Source: Candidatus Pantoea formicae (lineage in GTDB: Bacteria > Pseudomonadota > Gammaproteobacteria > Enterobacterales > Enterobacteriaceae). From it: DNA of 64,000 bases. Position numbers and translations under genes: made by a program. Location: positions 434,001 through 498,000 of the forward strand of contig NZ_VWXD01000003.1 of NCBI RefSeq assembly GCF_011752625.1, given 5' to 3'. Positions 30,353-41,146 of the stretch are shown here, in pieces; position 1 is the first letter of the stretch, and each line of letters opens with the position of its first letter. The notes under the pieces were generated by a model. The model saw nothing but the letters and a program-made list of their open reading frames with translations, was not told the DNA's origin and did not search any database.

Positions 30353-31255
30353 TCAGGCACCACGTTTTTTACTGGTACCCGCGCGACTGCTACTTGCTCC
30401 ACCACGGCGCGGGCTACCACTTACATTACTGTGGCGTTTCACCGCACGACGAATCTGGTTAGCCTTAGTACGACGGCGATCTTTCTCTACCGCAACTTTG
30501 GTCACCGTTTCTTCTGGCATATCCACCAGCGTACGCAGGTAGTTCACTGCGGGTAATTCCATTTCCATCCAGCCACCGCGCGGCAAGCCTTTAGGCAACT
30601 GAATGTCACCGTAGCGCACACGCATCAGACGGCTTACCTGCACGCCCACAGCTTCCCACAAGCGACGAACTTCACGGTTACGGCCTTCCGTCAGGGTAAC
30701 GTTGTACCACTGGTTGATGCCTTCACCGCCAGCAAACTTAATGGTTTTGAACGACGCCGGACCATCTTCCAACTGCACGCCTTTGCTTAACTGGCGAATT
30801 TTGTCGTCATCGACCTCTCCAAACACGCGTACTGCGTATTCACGCTCAACTTCACGGCTTGGATGCATCAAGCGATTAGCCAGCTCACCGTCAGTCGTGA
30901 ATAACATCAGACCGCAGGTGTTAACGTCCAAGCGACCGACGGCGATCCAACGCGAACCACGCAGACGTGGCAAGCGATCAAACACGGTTGGGCGACCTTC
31001 AGGATCATTGCGGGTACAGAGTTCACCTTCTGGTTTGTAATACGCCAGCACGCGGCACACTTCAGTGGCGGATTCAGCAATTGAAACCAGATGGCCATCA
31101 ATACGGATTTTCAGAGATTTATCATTCTCGATGCGATCGCCCAGCGTCGCCAGTTTGCCATCGACGCTGACGCGTCCGGCTGAAATCATTGTTTCGATTT
31201 CGCGACGCGAACCGTGACCGGCGCGCGCTAATACTTTCTGTAGTTTCTCGCTCAT
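30353..31255 (-). CDS. rluB: 23S rRNA pseudouridine 2605 synthase
   Basis: 300 aa (E. coli 291). N-terminal S4 RNA-binding domain ([20 protein letters not shown]), then the RsuA-type catalytic domain with the active aspartate in [13 protein letters not shown], then a basic low-complexity tail ([18 protein letters not shown]). Start at 31255 has a GAGG site and gives the family N-terminus [13 protein letters not shown]; the frame is open 22 codons further. Confidence 0.95.
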   Translation of the reverse strand: MSEKLQKVLARAGHGSRREIETMISAGRVSVDGKLATLGDRIENDKSLKIRIDGHLVSIAESATEVCRVLAYYKPEGELCTRNDPEGRPTVFDRLPRLRGSRWIAVGRLDVNTCGLMLFTTDGELANRLMHPSREVEREYAVRVFGEVDDDKIRQLSKGVQLEDGPASFKTIKFAGGEGINQWYNVTLTEGRNREVRRLWEAVGVQVSRLMRVRYGDIQLPKGLPRGGWMEMELPAVNYLRTLVDMPEETVTKVAVEKDRRRTKANQIRRAVKRHSNVSGSPRRGGASSSRAGTSKKRGA

Positions 31256-32076
31256 GGAGCAGCCTCGTTGTCGCCTTCCCAGGCGTCGTGGTAAGAAGAG
31301 GTACGATACAGGGATTACCAATTCCCATATCAGAATCTGTTACCGCTTTGCCTGACTTCGGCAATCTTATGCGGCCCGCGATTTTACACTAACGCAAGTT
31401 TCGTTAACACCTTTTCCTTTGCTGCCGATAATAAAGGCCAAAGGCTACGTCACAGAATCAGTGCCACTCATGAATATATTTGTTTATCTGATTGATTGCC
31501 AAACGCACCTAAAGTGCAGATGACGCCAAGTCACTGAATTTTTAACATTTGCCTCCACCTCCCTGAGCTTGGTTATTCACCCCACTTTAGCCTTATGATA
31601 CATTAGCTCACCTCAAGACTACTTTGGTAGCATTGCTCACCGTGCTTAAGGATAATCCCAAACATAAAATCTAAAGCCAAATTTCAAAACAGCATAAAAC
31701 TCTAAATACATGAGATAAATAAGGGGCATTATTCTATTAATTTTAAATTGCCAGTTAATTGGCACTGCAGGTTGGATTAAGTCTGTATTTTCACATTATT
31801 TGATTCAGATTAAATTTGATGAATTGTTCTGATAAAAAATATGTGTAAAATTTAACCCTGAAATCCGGTGCGTCGTATTTTCAAAGCGTAATCTTTACTA
31901 TTTACACTTGATTATCTAACAAGCCATTAACGATCACTGAGTCATTTCGTTGATAATATAAACCGGCGCGCACGGGAAATGACGCGTTTATTCATTCACG
32001 GAATGAATTTAATTTGCATGTCGAAAGTCTTCACCAGGGATTTTCCTGACATGCTAAAAAATAAAGGCAACTCATC
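31256..32076. other. Long AT-rich intergenic region upstream of a lipoprotein gene
   Basis: 821 bp. The first ~130 bp are of ordinary composition (rluB leader). From about 31400 it is clearly AT-rich, most so at 31640-31860. I found no small gene with a ribosome site and no known RNA. In E. coli rluB and yciO are close neighbours, so this stretch and the gene at 32077 form an insertion. Confidence 0.6.
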
Positions 32077-32733
32077 ATGAGAACCACCCTGCTTTGGCCT
32101 GCGCTTGCCGCGCTGGCACTGAGCGGTTGTTCCGTGGGCCACACTGAGTACAGTCGTACGGCGCTTGAACACGTTGATATGAGCGTGACGGGCATCCCGA
32201 CAGTGCTGGGTTTGGGTATCCTCGGCACCACCATCCCGTTAACACCTGAATATAGTCTGACAGCTGCGCACGTGGCGACGACTGCTGTTCAGCGCGTTAA
32301 GGCTTATCATCCCTATTGTGATGTTGCCATTATCTATCACAAGAATAGTCCTGAAACCCTGGCTAAATTCCGCACCAGTAAGATTGGTGAGCCGATTAAG
32401 ATGTACGGTTACAGCTTTATTTCAGCCATGCCGGTTGAATCCAGCGGCGTTAATTTAGCGCGCACCGCAATTACCAATAAATGGAATAAAAAACCCTGTA
32501 TGGCGATGGCATCAAATGCTGGTGTTGTGCAAGGAATGTCAGGCGGCGCGGTATATAATGCTGACCAAACGATTGGCGGTGTCATTGTCGGCTATAGCCA
32601 TGAAATCTCCAATATACGCAGCAAGCAAGTCATCCTCAAAGATGTCTCACTGTATATTCCCTATGGCGATTTCAAGCATTGGCTGGAACAGAATATTGGC
32701 CCGACAACGTTAACGCCGCCCGGCCACGTGTGA
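32077..32733 (+). CDS. Putative lipoprotein with trypsin-like serine protease domain
   Basis: 218 aa. A lipoprotein signal peptide ends in the lipobox LSGC (Cys18). The rest resembles a small chymotrypsin-fold protease: His65 in LTAAHVAT, Asp82 in CDVAIIY, and Ser155 in QGMSGGAVYN, in the order His-Asp-Ser, with GGVIVGYS after the serine. The spacing from His to Asp is short (17 residues), so the fold and activity need proof. Two cysteines (81, 141) could pair. With Ser at +2 it should go to the outer membrane. It stops at the base next to the yciO stop on the other strand. I know of no E. coli counterpart at this locus. Confidence 0.75.
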   Translation: MRTTLLWPALAALALSGCSVGHTEYSRTALEHVDMSVTGIPTVLGLGILGTTIPLTPEYSLTAAHVATTAVQRVKAYHPYCDVAIIYHKNSPETLAKFRTSKIGEPIKMYGYSFISAMPVESSGVNLARTAITNKWNKKPCMAMASNAGVVQGMSGGAVYNADQTIGGVIVGYSHEISNIRSKQVILKDVSLYIPYGDFKHWLEQNIGPTTLTPPGHV

Positions 32734-33354
32734 TTAGAGGAACGGGCGCGTGTCGCCGACCCCTTCGCGCACCACAACGGGTGTATCGCTGGTGAGATCA
32801 ATCACGGTTGTTGGCTGCTGGCCAAGTGTGCCGCCATCAAGAATAAGATCCACCAGCTTACCGATGCTGTGCTGAATTTCTTCTGGATCGGATTCGGTGA
32901 AGTCATTGCCCGGTAACATCAGCGAGGTTGACATCATGGGTTCATTCAGACGTTCCAACAGGGCCAACGCCACGGGATTTGAAGGTACGCGTAAGCCTAT
33001 GGTTTTACGTTTATCATTCATCAAACGACGTGGGACTTCTTTGGTCGCCTTCAGAATGAAGGTATAGCTGCCTGGCGTATTGTTCTTCAGGATACGAAAC
33101 GCCGTGTTATCAACCTGCGAATAGGTTGACAGTTCAGACAGATCACGACACATCAGCGTGAAGTTGTGGTTGCCATCTAATTGACGAATACGACAGATGC
33201 GCTCCATGGCATTCTTCTCCTCCAAACGACAGCCCAGCGCGTAGCCGGAGTCGGTTGGGTAGACGATGACGCCACCTTTGTTAAGGTAATCTACCGCCTG
33301 ATTCACCAAGCGCGGCTGTGGATTATCGGGATGAATGTGAAAACATTGACTCAT
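32734..33354 (-). CDS. yciO: YrdC/Sua5-family protein YciO
   Basis: 206 aa (E. coli 206). Related to the threonylcarbamoyl-AMP synthase TsaC; conserved GGVIVYPTDSGYALGC, PGSYTFILKATKEVPRR and KTIGLRVP. Its exact role is not settled in E. coli, where it does not replace TsaC under normal conditions. It is 12 bp downstream of trpH in one unit. Confidence 0.93.
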   Translation of the reverse strand: MSQCFHIHPDNPQPRLVNQAVDYLNKGGVIVYPTDSGYALGCRLEEKNAMERICRIRQLDGNHNFTLMCRDLSELSTYSQVDNTAFRILKNNTPGSYTFILKATKEVPRRLMNDKRKTIGLRVPSNPVALALLERLNEPMMSTSLMLPGNDFTESDPEEIQHSIGKLVDLILDGGTLGQQPTTVIDLTSDTPVVVREGVGDTRPFL

Positions 33355-33366
33355 AAAAACCTCATA

Positions 33367-34251
33367 TCACCTGTCTGCAATAGCCGCGGCCGGTGCTAAC
33401 TCGGGGAAACGTTCCCAAATGGGTTCCACGCCGCCCGGAAGCCACAATTTTCGCCCCAGTTCTATCCACGGACAGGGTTGGTGAAAATCTGATCCCTGCG
33501 ATGCCGCCAGTTTATTATCGCGCGCATAAGTCGCCAGCTGTGTCCGTTCGTTGGGAGCTTGCTGACACTGCGCCACTTCCATCGCATCCCCCCCGACTTC
33601 AGCAAAATGGGCAATCAATCTCTTAAGCCACTTCGCCGACAAGCCGTAGCGGCCGGGATGTGCGAGTACGGCGACACCACCAGAATGATGAATGGCATCA
33701 ATAGCTTGTTTAATTGTACACCATTGCGGCGGCACGTAGCCGGTTTTCCCGCGCGCAAGGTAGTTCTTAAATACCTGTGCCATGTTATCCGCTTTGCCTA
33801 TCTCGACCAGATAGCGGGCAAAATGGCCGCGGGTTATCACTCCGCCCTGTGCCAGGCGTTGGGCGCCCGCTAACGCGTCCGGTATGCGTGCACGTTCAAG
33901 CCGTTCCGCAATCATCAACGCGCGATCCGCGCGGCATTGATGCTGCTGCGCGAGAAATTCGCTCAAGGCCGGATGCTGGCAATCAACATTCAGGCCCACA
34001 ATGTGAATTTCGTGATTTTCCCACAGGGTGGAGGCTTCGAGTCCCGCCAGAATATGAAGCGGTAAATCTTGTTGCAGCACCGCCTGTTGCGCTTCCTCCA
34101 CACCCGCAACGGTGTCGTGGTCGGTGATAGCAAGCACGCCGACTTTCATATCAACGGCACGCTGCACCAGTGCAGTCGGTGTCAGCAAACCATCCGATGC
34201 TTGCGTATGGCTGTGTAAATCATAGAGGGGAAAACGGGCGATATCCGACAA
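33367..34251 (-). CDS. trpH: RNase AM / PHP-domain phosphoesterase (YciV)
   Basis: 294 aa (E. coli 293; also called rnm or yciV). PHP-family metal-dependent 5'-3' exonuclease acting on RNA ends and on 3',5'-nucleoside bisphosphates. Metal ligands are in YDLHSHTQASDG, AITDHDT, GLEAS, VLAHPGRYGLS and GSDFHQP. I place the start at a TTG (34251) preceded by CTGGAG at 5 nt, which gives the length and N-terminus of the E. coli protein. An ATG at 34332 is in frame but lies in the trp promoter and would add 27 unrelated residues. Divergent from the trp operon. Confidence 0.93.
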   Translation of the reverse strand: MSDIARFPLYDLHSHTQASDGLLTPTALVQRAVDMKVGVLAITDHDTVAGVEEAQQAVLQQDLPLHILAGLEASTLWENHEIHIVGLNVDCQHPALSEFLAQQHQCRADRALMIAERLERARIPDALAGAQRLAQGGVITRGHFARYLVEIGKADNMAQVFKNYLARGKTGYVPPQWCTIKQAIDAIHHSGGVAVLAHPGRYGLSAKWLKRLIAHFAEVGGDAMEVAQCQQAPNERTQLATYARDNKLAASQGSDFHQPCPWIELGRKLWLPGGVEPIWERFPELAPAAAIADR

Positions 34252-34318
34252 GGTAACTCCAGCAACTGCGTAAACCGGCTGGCATGATAACGATTTTGTC
34301 CCAGACTGAAAAAGGGTA

Positions 34319-34357
34319 TTGACATTTTTCACCCGAACCAGTTAACTAGTACACAAG
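34319..34357 (+). promoter_or_regulatory. trp promoter and TrpR operator
   Basis: -35 TTGACA (34319-34324), 17-nt spacer, -10 TTAACT (34342-34347). The -10 lies inside a TrpR operator, cgaaccagttaactagtaca and on to caag (34334-34357), which differs little from that of E. coli. Confidence 0.92.
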
Positions 34358-34381
34358 TTCACACGCATAGGGTATTCAATC

Positions 34382-34465
34382 ATGGCTGTTTTCGTTACGC
34401 ATGCAAAAGGTTGGTGGCGCGATAATCCCTTAAACGGGCGACGTCGTCGTGCACAATTTGCGTAA
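34382..34465 (+). CDS. trpL: trp operon leader peptide
   Basis: 27-codon leader MAVFVTHAKGWWRDNPLNGR then RRRAQFA. Tandem Trp codons (34412-34417) sit in a KGWWR context as in E. coli [14 protein letters not shown], so this is the attenuation leader. It is about twice the E. coli length (14 aa): it reads on through an arginine-rich tail to a TAA only 18 nt before the terminator stem. Confidence 0.88.
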   Translation: MAVFVTHAKGWWRDNPLNGRRRRAQFA

Positions 34466-34483
34466 CCGCTGTGCAGATACCTG

Positions 34484-34510
34484 AGCCCGCCACCGAGCGG
34501 GCTTTTTTTT
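34484..34510 (+). terminator. trp attenuator
   Basis: Stem agcccgc/gcgggct, loop caccga, followed by eight T in all. The upstream cgggc at 34435-34439, inside trpL, can pair with gcccg of the 5' arm (34485-34489) to give the antiterminator. Confidence 0.9.
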
Positions 34511-34534
34511 GAGCGAAATTTAGAGAACACAATA

Positions 34535-36097
34535 ATGGCTAATGCGAAACCTACATTGAAGTTGATTACCGGTACCGCGCCCTACCGCGAAGATCCGGCC
34601 GCAGTGTTTCATCAAATTTGCGGCGCACGTCCAGCAACGTTGCTGCTTGAATCTGCCGATATCGACAGCAAACAAAATCTGAAGAGTCTGCTGATTGTGG
34701 ATAGCGCCTTGCGCATCAGCGCGCTGGGCAATGTCGTCACGCTGCAAGCTCTCTCCGAAAATGGCCGCGCAATTCTGCCGCTGCTGGACGAAGCCCTGCC
34801 GCAAGAAGTGCGCATTCAGGCTCGTCCAGATGGCCGCGAACTGCACTTCCCTCAGCCGCAGGGTTTGCATGATGAAGACTCACGCCTGAAAGCACTATCG
34901 GTATTCGATGCGCTACGCCTAATTCCTCAACTGGTCAACAGCCCAGTTGAAGAGCGTGAAGCCATGTTCCTCGGTGGCTTGTTCGCTTACGATCTGGTTG
35001 CCGGTTTTGAAGACCTTCCATCATTACGTAACGAACAGAGCTGCCCGGATTACTGCTTCTACCTGGCCGAGACGTTACTGGTGATCGACCATCAGACACG
35101 CAGCGCCCGCCTGCAAGCGAGCCTGTTTAGCCCCTCGACCAGTGAATTCCAGCGCCTGCAGAGCCGCATTGAGCAACTGCGCGGCCAGATGACGCAACCT
35201 GCCCCAGCGTTACCGGTACAGCGCGTTGAGCACATGGTGCTCAGCACCAATCAGAGCGATGAAGAGTATTGCAGTGTGGTACGTGAGATGCAGGAAGCGA
35301 TTCGCATTGGCGAAATCTTCCAGGTGGTGCCATCGCGCCGCTTCTCATTGCCCTGCCCTTCACCACTGGCGGCTTACGACACGCTAAAGCACAGCAATCC
35401 CAGCCCGTACATGTTCTTCGTGCAGGACCAGGATTTCGCGCTGTTTGGTGCCTCACCGGAAAGCTCACTGAAGTATGACGCTACTTCACGCCAGATTGAG
35501 ATCTACCCGATTGCCGGCACGCGCCCACGTGGACGTCATGCAGACGGCTCACTGGACCGTGACCTGGACAGCCGTATCGAACTCGAAATGCGCACCGACC
35601 ACAAAGAGCTGGCAGAGCATCTGATGCTGGTGGATTTGGCTCGTAACGATTTGGCGCGCATCTGTGTACCGGGTAGCCGCTATGTGGCAGACCTGACCAA
35701 AGTGGACCGTTACTCGTTTGTGATGCATTTGGTATCCCGCGTGGTGGGAACGCTGCGCAACGATCTCGATGTCCTGCATGCCTATCGAGCATGCATGAAC
35801 ATGGGCACCTTGAGCGGCGCACCTAAAGTCCGCGCGATGCAGTTGATTGCCGAGAAAGAAGGCACGCGTCGCGGTAGCTACGGCGGTGCGGTCGGTTACT
35901 TCACCGCTCATGGCGATCTCGACACCTGCATCGTCATTCGCTCTGCCTGGGTGGAAGACGGTGTTGCCACGGTTCAAGCCGGAGCGGGCGTGGTGCTCGA
36001 TTCTCAACCTCAAGCGGAAGCCGATGAAAGCCGCAATAAAGCGCGCGCGGTATTGCGTGCCATCGCCACTGCCCATCACTGCAAGGAGATTTTCTGA
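34535..36097 (+). CDS. trpE: Anthranilate synthase component I
   Basis: 520 aa (E. coli 520). Makes anthranilate from chorismate with ammonia from TrpG. The Trp feedback motif LLESADI is near residue 37-43 and the chorismate-binding domain has [20 protein letters not shown] and [11 protein letters not shown]. Its TGA overlaps the trpG ATG by one base, giving coupled, equimolar translation of the two subunits. Confidence 0.98.
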   Translation: MANAKPTLKLITGTAPYREDPAAVFHQICGARPATLLLESADIDSKQNLKSLLIVDSALRISALGNVVTLQALSENGRAILPLLDEALPQEVRIQARPDGRELHFPQPQGLHDEDSRLKALSVFDALRLIPQLVNSPVEEREAMFLGGLFAYDLVAGFEDLPSLRNEQSCPDYCFYLAETLLVIDHQTRSARLQASLFSPSTSEFQRLQSRIEQLRGQMTQPAPALPVQRVEHMVLSTNQSDEEYCSVVREMQEAIRIGEIFQVVPSRRFSLPCPSPLAAYDTLKHSNPSPYMFFVQDQDFALFGASPESSLKYDATSRQIEIYPIAGTRPRGRHADGSLDRDLDSRIELEMRTDHKELAEHLMLVDLARNDLARICVPGSRYVADLTKVDRYSFVMHLVSRVVGTLRNDLDVLHAYRACMNMGTLSGAPKVRAMQLIAEKEGTRRGSYGGAVGYFTAHGDLDTCIVIRSAWVEDGVATVQAGAGVVLDSQPQAEADESRNKARAVLRAIATAHHCKEIF

Positions 36098-36678
36098 TGG
36101 CCGATATCCTGCTGCTCGATAACATCGACTCCTTTACCTACAACCTGGTTGACCAGCTACGTACCTTTGGTCATAACGTGGTGATTTACCGTAACAACGT
36201 GCCTGCTGAACTGTTAATTGAACGCCTGCAGCAGATGGAGAATCCCGTGCTGATGCTTTCTCCCGGACCTGGCGCACCAAAAGATGCGGGATGCATGCCT
36301 GCGTTACTGCAAGCGTTGCGCGGCCGCCTGCCCATCATTGGCATCTGCCTCGGCCATCAGGCGATTGTCGAAGCCTATGGCGGTCACGTCGGTCAAGCCG
36401 GTGAGATTCTGCACGGCAAAGCCTCTGCTATTAACCACGATGGTGAAGCGATGTTTACCGGGCTGAGCAATCCACTGCCCGTGGCACGTTACCACTCGCT
36501 GGTTGGCAGCAATACACCTGCCGACTTGACCGTTAACGCCAGCTACAACGGCATGGTGATGGCCGTGCGCCACGATGCCGACCGTGTGTGTGGCTTCCAG
36601 TTCCACCCCGAATCCATTCTCACCACCCAGGGCGCGCGTCTGTTAGAGCAAACGCTGGCCTGGGCGCTGGCGAAGTAA
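36097..36678 (+). CDS. trpG: Anthranilate synthase component II, glutamine amidotransferase
   Basis: 193-aa class I glutamine amidotransferase. Catalytic Cys in [12 protein letters not shown], His-Glu near the end in [10 protein letters not shown]. It is a free-standing protein with its own stop, 10 nt before trpD; in E. coli, Salmonella and Klebsiella it is fused to TrpD. The separate form is known from Serratia and other enterobacteria. Confidence 0.97.
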   Translation: MADILLLDNIDSFTYNLVDQLRTFGHNVVIYRNNVPAELLIERLQQMENPVLMLSPGPGAPKDAGCMPALLQALRGRLPIIGICLGHQAIVEAYGGHVGQAGEILHGKASAINHDGEAMFTGLSNPLPVARYHSLVGSNTPADLTVNASYNGMVMAVRHDADRVCGFQFHPESILTTQGARLLEQTLAWALAK

Positions 36679-36688
36679 TAGGGAGATT

Positions 36689-37690
36689 ATGATGCAAACT
36701 ATTTTGGAAAAACTGTATCAGGCAGAAACCCTGAGCCAGGCCGAAAGCCACCAGCTGTTCAGCGCCATTATTAAGGGCCAGCTTGAGCCGACTCAACTCG
36801 CTGCCGCGCTGATTGCGATGAAAGTCCGTGGCGAACGCCCGGAGGAAATTGCCGGGGCAGCCACCGCACTGTTGGAAGATGCGAAGCCTTTCCCACGCCC
36901 CGACTACACCTTTGCCGATATTGTCGGCACTGGCGGCGACGGCAGCAACAGCATTAATATCTCTACAGCCAGTGCCTTTGTGGCAGCAACCTGCGGGTTG
37001 AAAGTGGCGAAACATGGCAACCGCAGCGTATCCAGCAAATCCGGTTCATCCGATCTGCTCGCGGCTTTTGGCATTGACCTGGACATGCCAGCCGAGAAAG
37101 CGCGCAAGGCGTTGGACGATCTTAACGTCTGCTTCCTGTTTGCCCCGCAGTATCACAGTGGCTTCCGTCACGCGATGCCGGTGCGTCAACAGTTGAAAAC
37201 CCGCACGCTGTTCAACGTACTGGGGCCATTAATTAACCCTGCGCGTCCTCCGTTAGCAGTGATTGGTGTCTACAGCCCAGAACTGGTGCTGCCGATTGCT
37301 CAAACCCTGAAAGTACTGGGCTATCAACGTGCGGCCGTCGTGCACGGTGGCGGTATGGATGAGGTTGCCCTGCACAGCCCAACACAGGTTGCAGAATTAC
37401 GTGACGGTGAGATCACCAGTTATCAGCTGACGCCAGAAGACTTCGGTTTTAGCTTCCATGATAAAGAAGCACTGGCAGGCGGCACCCCGGAAGAAAACCG
37501 TGACATTCTGACGCGATTACTCCAGGGTAAAGGCCAGCCCGCCCATGAGCAGGCCGTTGCGGTGAATGTCGCAATGTTGCTGAAAGTATTTGGAAATGAA
37601 GATCTGCGCGACAACGCACAGCGTGCCATTACCGCCATCCGCAGCGGTCAGGCGTACGAGCGCGTTGTGGCTCTGGCAGCGAGAGGATGA
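36689..37690 (+). CDS. trpD: Anthranilate phosphoribosyltransferase
   Basis: 333 aa. Transfers phosphoribose from PRPP to anthranilate. Signatures [31 protein letters not shown] and [19 protein letters not shown] are complete. ATG ATG at the start; the first (36689) has a GGGAG site. Corresponds to the C-terminal part of E. coli TrpGD. Confidence 0.97.
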   Translation: MMQTILEKLYQAETLSQAESHQLFSAIIKGQLEPTQLAAALIAMKVRGERPEEIAGAATALLEDAKPFPRPDYTFADIVGTGGDGSNSINISTASAFVAATCGLKVAKHGNRSVSSKSGSSDLLAAFGIDLDMPAEKARKALDDLNVCFLFAPQYHSGFRHAMPVRQQLKTRTLFNVLGPLINPARPPLAVIGVYSPELVLPIAQTLKVLGYQRAAVVHGGGMDEVALHSPTQVAELRDGEITSYQLTPEDFGFSFHDKEALAGGTPEENRDILTRLLQGKGQPAHEQAVAVNVAMLLKVFGNEDLRDNAQRAITAIRSGQAYERVVALAARG

Positions 37691-37691
37691 G

Positions 37692-39059
37692 ATGAGCATT
37701 AAGGGCACCGTTTTAGAGAAAATTGTTCAGGACAAGGCCGTCTGGGTTGAAGCACGTAAGGCACAGCAGCCGCTGTCCACCTTCCAGAACAGCTTACAAC
37801 CTGCGGGACGTCACTTTTACGATGCACTGCGCGGCACACGCACGGTGTTTATCCTTGAATGCAAGAAAGCGTCACCGTCTAAGGGGCTGATTCGCGAAGA
37901 TTTCGACCTGGCTGCTATCGCGGGTGTCTATCGCCATTACGCCTCCGCCGTTTCCGTATTAACGGATGAAAAGTACTTTCAGGGCGACTTTGAATTTCTG
38001 CCGATTGTCAGTGCTGCGATCACGCAACCGGTGTTATGCAAAGACTTCATCATCGATCCATACCAGATTTATCTCGCGCGCCACTATCAGGCTGATGCCA
38101 TCCTGCTGATGCTATCGGTGCTGGATGATGAACAGTACCGTCAACTTGCAGCCGTTGCGCATAGTTTGAAGATGGGCGTTCTGACTGAAGTCAGTAATGA
38201 AGAAGAGCTGGAGCGGGCAATTGCGCTGGAAGCTAAAGTGGTGGGTATTAATAACCGCGATCTGCGCGACCTGTCGATTGACTTGAACCGCACGCGCCAA
38301 CTGGCGCCGCGTCTGGGCCACGGTGTGACCGTGATCAGTGAGTCAGGCATTCACAACTACGCACAAGTGCGTGAGTTAAGCCACTTTGCAAATGGTTTCC
38401 TGATTGGCTCAGCGTTGATGGAAGAAGCGGACCTCAATGCTGGCGTACGTCGCGTACTGTTGGGCGACAATAAAGTTTGCGGCCTGACTCGCCCTGAAGA
38501 TGCACGCAGTGCGTATGAAGCGGGCGCCATTTATGGCGGGATCATTTTTGCTGAAGGCTCGCCGCGTAAAGTCAGCACTGAACAAGCTCAAAGCGTGATG
38601 GAGGCTGCGCCACTGAAATACGTGGGTGTATTCCGTAACGCGTCCCTCAGTGACATTGTGGCGAAAGCGACATCACTGAACCTCACCGCAGTGCAACTGC
38701 ACGGTGACGAAGACCCCGCGTTCGTGTCAGAACTGCGTAACGCCTTACCTGAAGAGGTGAAAATTTGGAAGGCGCTGAGCATCAGCAGTCACCTTCCAGC
38801 CCGCGATTGGCCGCATGTTGATCGCTACGTATTTGATAATGGCCAAGGTGGCAGCGGACAGCGTTTCGACTGGTCATTGCTGCAGGGTGAAGACCTGAGC
38901 AATGTGCTGCTGGCGGGTGGGCTCAGCGCAGACAATTGCGTTGAAGCCGCACAACTTGGCTGTGCGGGGCTGGACTTCAACTCCGGTGTCGAATCCGCGC
39001 CAGGCATCAAAGATGCCAGTAAAGTCGCAGCAGTGTTTCGCACGTTGCGCGCTTATTAA
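37692..39059 (+). CDS. trpC: Indole-3-glycerol phosphate synthase / phosphoribosylanthranilate isomerase
   Basis: 455-aa two-domain enzyme (E. coli 453). The IGPS half (to about residue 255) has [20 protein letters not shown] and [10 protein letters not shown]; the PRAI (TrpF) half begins [12 protein letters not shown] and ends [15 protein letters not shown]. Start at 37692, one base after the trpD stop codon. It covers the third and fourth steps of tryptophan synthesis. Confidence 0.97.
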   Translation: MSIKGTVLEKIVQDKAVWVEARKAQQPLSTFQNSLQPAGRHFYDALRGTRTVFILECKKASPSKGLIREDFDLAAIAGVYRHYASAVSVLTDEKYFQGDFEFLPIVSAAITQPVLCKDFIIDPYQIYLARHYQADAILLMLSVLDDEQYRQLAAVAHSLKMGVLTEVSNEEELERAIALEAKVVGINNRDLRDLSIDLNRTRQLAPRLGHGVTVISESGIHNYAQVRELSHFANGFLIGSALMEEADLNAGVRRVLLGDNKVCGLTRPEDARSAYEAGAIYGGIIFAEGSPRKVSTEQAQSVMEAAPLKYVGVFRNASLSDIVAKATSLNLTAVQLHGDEDPAFVSELRNALPEEVKIWKALSISSHLPARDWPHVDRYVFDNGQGGSGQRFDWSLLQGEDLSNVLLAGGLSADNCVEAAQLGCAGLDFNSGVESAPGIKDASKVAAVFRTLRAY

Positions 39060-39105
39060 TTTCGCGAGCCCGCCCCTGCGCGGGCCGAATAAGGAAGATG
39101 AAAAG

Positions 39106-40299
39106 ATGACCACGTTATTGAATCCCTATTTTGGCGAGTTTGGCGGTCAATATGTGCCGCAAATTTTGATGCCGGCCCTGCGCCAGCTGGAAAACGCGTT
39201 TGTCGAAGCACAACGTGATCCAGCGTTTCAGGCGGAGTTTACCGACCTGCTGAAGAACTATGCCGGGCGCCCAACCGCCCTGACATTGTGCACCAACCTG
39301 ACCAAAGGCACTAAAACCCGCTTATACCTGAAGCGTGAAGATTTGCTGCACGGCGGCGCGCATAAAACCAACCAGGTTTTGGGTCAGGCGCTGTTGGCTA
39401 AGCGTATGGGCAAGAATGAAATCATTGCTGAAACCGGTGCCGGTCAACACGGTGTTGCTTCCGCTCTGGCCTGCGCCCTGCTGGGTATGAAATGCCGTAT
39501 TTATATGGGTGCTAAAGACGTTGAGCGTCAATCACCAAACGTGTTCCGCATGCGTTTGATGGGCGCTGAAGTGATCCCGGTGCACAGCGGTTCCGCCACG
39601 CTGAAAGACGCCTGTAACGAAGCGTTACGCGACTGGTCTGGCAGCTATGAAACCGCGCATTACATGCTCGGCACGGCGGCCGGTCCTCATCCGTTCCCCA
39701 CTATTGTGCGTGAATTCCAGCGTATGATTGGTGAAGAGACCAAAGCACAGATTCTTGAACGTGAAGGTCGTCTGCCTGATGCTGTTCTGGCTTGCGTCGG
39801 CGGCGGTTCTAACGCGATCGGTATGTTTGCCGACTTTATCGATGAAACCAGCGTGGGACTTATCGGTGTGGAGCCTGCCGGTCACGGGATTGAAACCGGT
39901 GAACACGGTGCGCCACTGAAACATGGCCGCGTGGGCATCTACTTCGGTATGAAAGCACCGATGATGCAGACTGAAGAGGGGCAGATTGAGGAATCTTACT
40001 CTATTTCTGCGGGTCTCGATTTCCCATCGGTCGGTCCTCAGCACGCCCATCTCAACAGCATTGGTCGTGCAGAGTATGTCTCCATCACCGATGACGAAGC
40101 GCTCTCGGCATTCAAAGAGCTGTGCCGCGCGGAAGGCATCATTCCGGCTTTGGAATCCTCTCATGCCCTGGCTCACGCGTTGAAAATGATCCGCGAGAAT
40201 CCAGAAAAAGAGCAGTTACTGGTCGTCAACCTGTCTGGTCGTGGCGATAAAGACATCTTCACCGTTCACGATATTTTGAAAGCTAAGGGAGAGATCTGA
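39106..40299 (+). CDS. trpB: Tryptophan synthase beta subunit
   Basis: 397 aa (E. coli 397). PLP enzyme joining indole and serine. The PLP lysine is in [16 protein letters not shown]; the phosphate loop is [12 protein letters not shown]. The trpC-trpB gap holds a GC-rich hairpin (39067-39084, gcccgc/gcgggc) without a T run. Its stop overlaps the trpA ATG by one base. Confidence 0.98.
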   Translation: MTTLLNPYFGEFGGQYVPQILMPALRQLENAFVEAQRDPAFQAEFTDLLKNYAGRPTALTLCTNLTKGTKTRLYLKREDLLHGGAHKTNQVLGQALLAKRMGKNEIIAETGAGQHGVASALACALLGMKCRIYMGAKDVERQSPNVFRMRLMGAEVIPVHSGSATLKDACNEALRDWSGSYETAHYMLGTAAGPHPFPTIVREFQRMIGEETKAQILEREGRLPDAVLACVGGGSNAIGMFADFIDETSVGLIGVEPAGHGIETGEHGAPLKHGRVGIYFGMKAPMMQTEEGQIEESYSISAGLDFPSVGPQHAHLNSIGRAEYVSITDDEALSAFKELCRAEGIIPALESSHALAHALKMIRENPEKEQLLVVNLSGRGDKDIFTVHDILKAKGEI

Positions 40300-41102
40300 T
40301 GGAACGTTATAATCAGCTGTTTCAACGTCTGTCGGCCAAAAAAGAAGGGGCATTTGTACCTTTCGTAACCCTTGGCGATCCTTCACCCGAATTGTCACTG
40401 AAGATCATCGATACGCTGGTCGAGGGCGGTGCCGATGCCTTAGAGCTTGGCATCCCGTTCTCCGATCCCTTAGCGGATGGCCCGACGATTCAGGGAGCAA
40501 CACTCCGTGCATTCGCCGCTGGTACGACCGTTGCGCAGTGTTTCGAAATCCTCGCGACCGTGCGCCAAAAGTATCCTGATTTGCCGATTGGGTTACTGAT
40601 GTACGCTAACCTGGTGTTCAGCAAAGGCATTGATAACTTTTATGCTCAGTGTGAGGCGGTTGGCGTGGACTCGGTATTGGTTGCCGATGTGCCAGTTGAA
40701 GAGTCTGCCCCCTTCCGCCAGGCCGCGATGCGCCACAACGTCGCCCCCATCTTCATCTGCCCACCCAATGCTGATGATGATTTGCTGCGTGAAATCGCCT
40801 CACACGGCCGTGGTTACACTTATCTGCTGTCACGCGCAGGCGTCACCGGTGCAGAGAACCGCGCCAGTCAGCCACTGCATCATTTGATTGAAAAGCTGAG
40901 TGCATATAACGCAGCGCCTCCGCTACAGGGCTTTGGCATCTCAGAAGCCAGCCAGGTTAAGGAAGCGATTGCCGCAGGCGCAGCAGGTGCTATTTCCGGA
41001 TCGGCTATCGTTAAAATCATCGAACGCCATCAGAATGAACCGGCAACACTGCTGGCAGAGCTGAAAGCCTTCGTTAGCAATTTGAAAGCGGGTACCCGTT
41101 AA
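40299..41102 (+). CDS. trpA: Tryptophan synthase alpha subunit
   Basis: 267 aa (E. coli 268). Cleaves indoleglycerol phosphate to indole. Catalytic Glu in [19 protein letters not shown] and Asp in [11 protein letters not shown]; loop SRAGVTGAE present. Last gene of the operon, followed by a terminator. Confidence 0.98.
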   Translation: MERYNQLFQRLSAKKEGAFVPFVTLGDPSPELSLKIIDTLVEGGADALELGIPFSDPLADGPTIQGATLRAFAAGTTVAQCFEILATVRQKYPDLPIGLLMYANLVFSKGIDNFYAQCEAVGVDSVLVADVPVEESAPFRQAAMRHNVAPIFICPPNADDDLLREIASHGRGYTYLLSRAGVTGAENRASQPLHHLIEKLSAYNAAPPLQGFGISEASQVKEAIAAGAAGAISGSAIVKIIERHQNEPATLLAELKAFVSNLKAGTR

Positions 41103-41108
41103 GTGATC

Positions 41109-41146
41109 AAGACCTTATTCGTTTCGGCGAGTAAGGTCTTTCTTGT
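41109..41146 (+). terminator. trp operon terminator
   Basis: 9-bp stem aagacctta/taaggtctt with a 14-nt loop, followed by tcttgtct; begins 7 nt after the trpA stop. Confidence 0.75.

Noticed and set aside
34252..34332. Longer trpH start at an ATG at 34332
   Set aside because: The extension overlaps the trp -35 region, adds 27 residues absent from the family, and a TTG with a proper ribosome site fits the known length.
39067..39084. Terminator between trpC and trpB
   Set aside because: The GC-rich hairpin lacks a T run and lies within an operon that must be read through; at most an mRNA-processing site.
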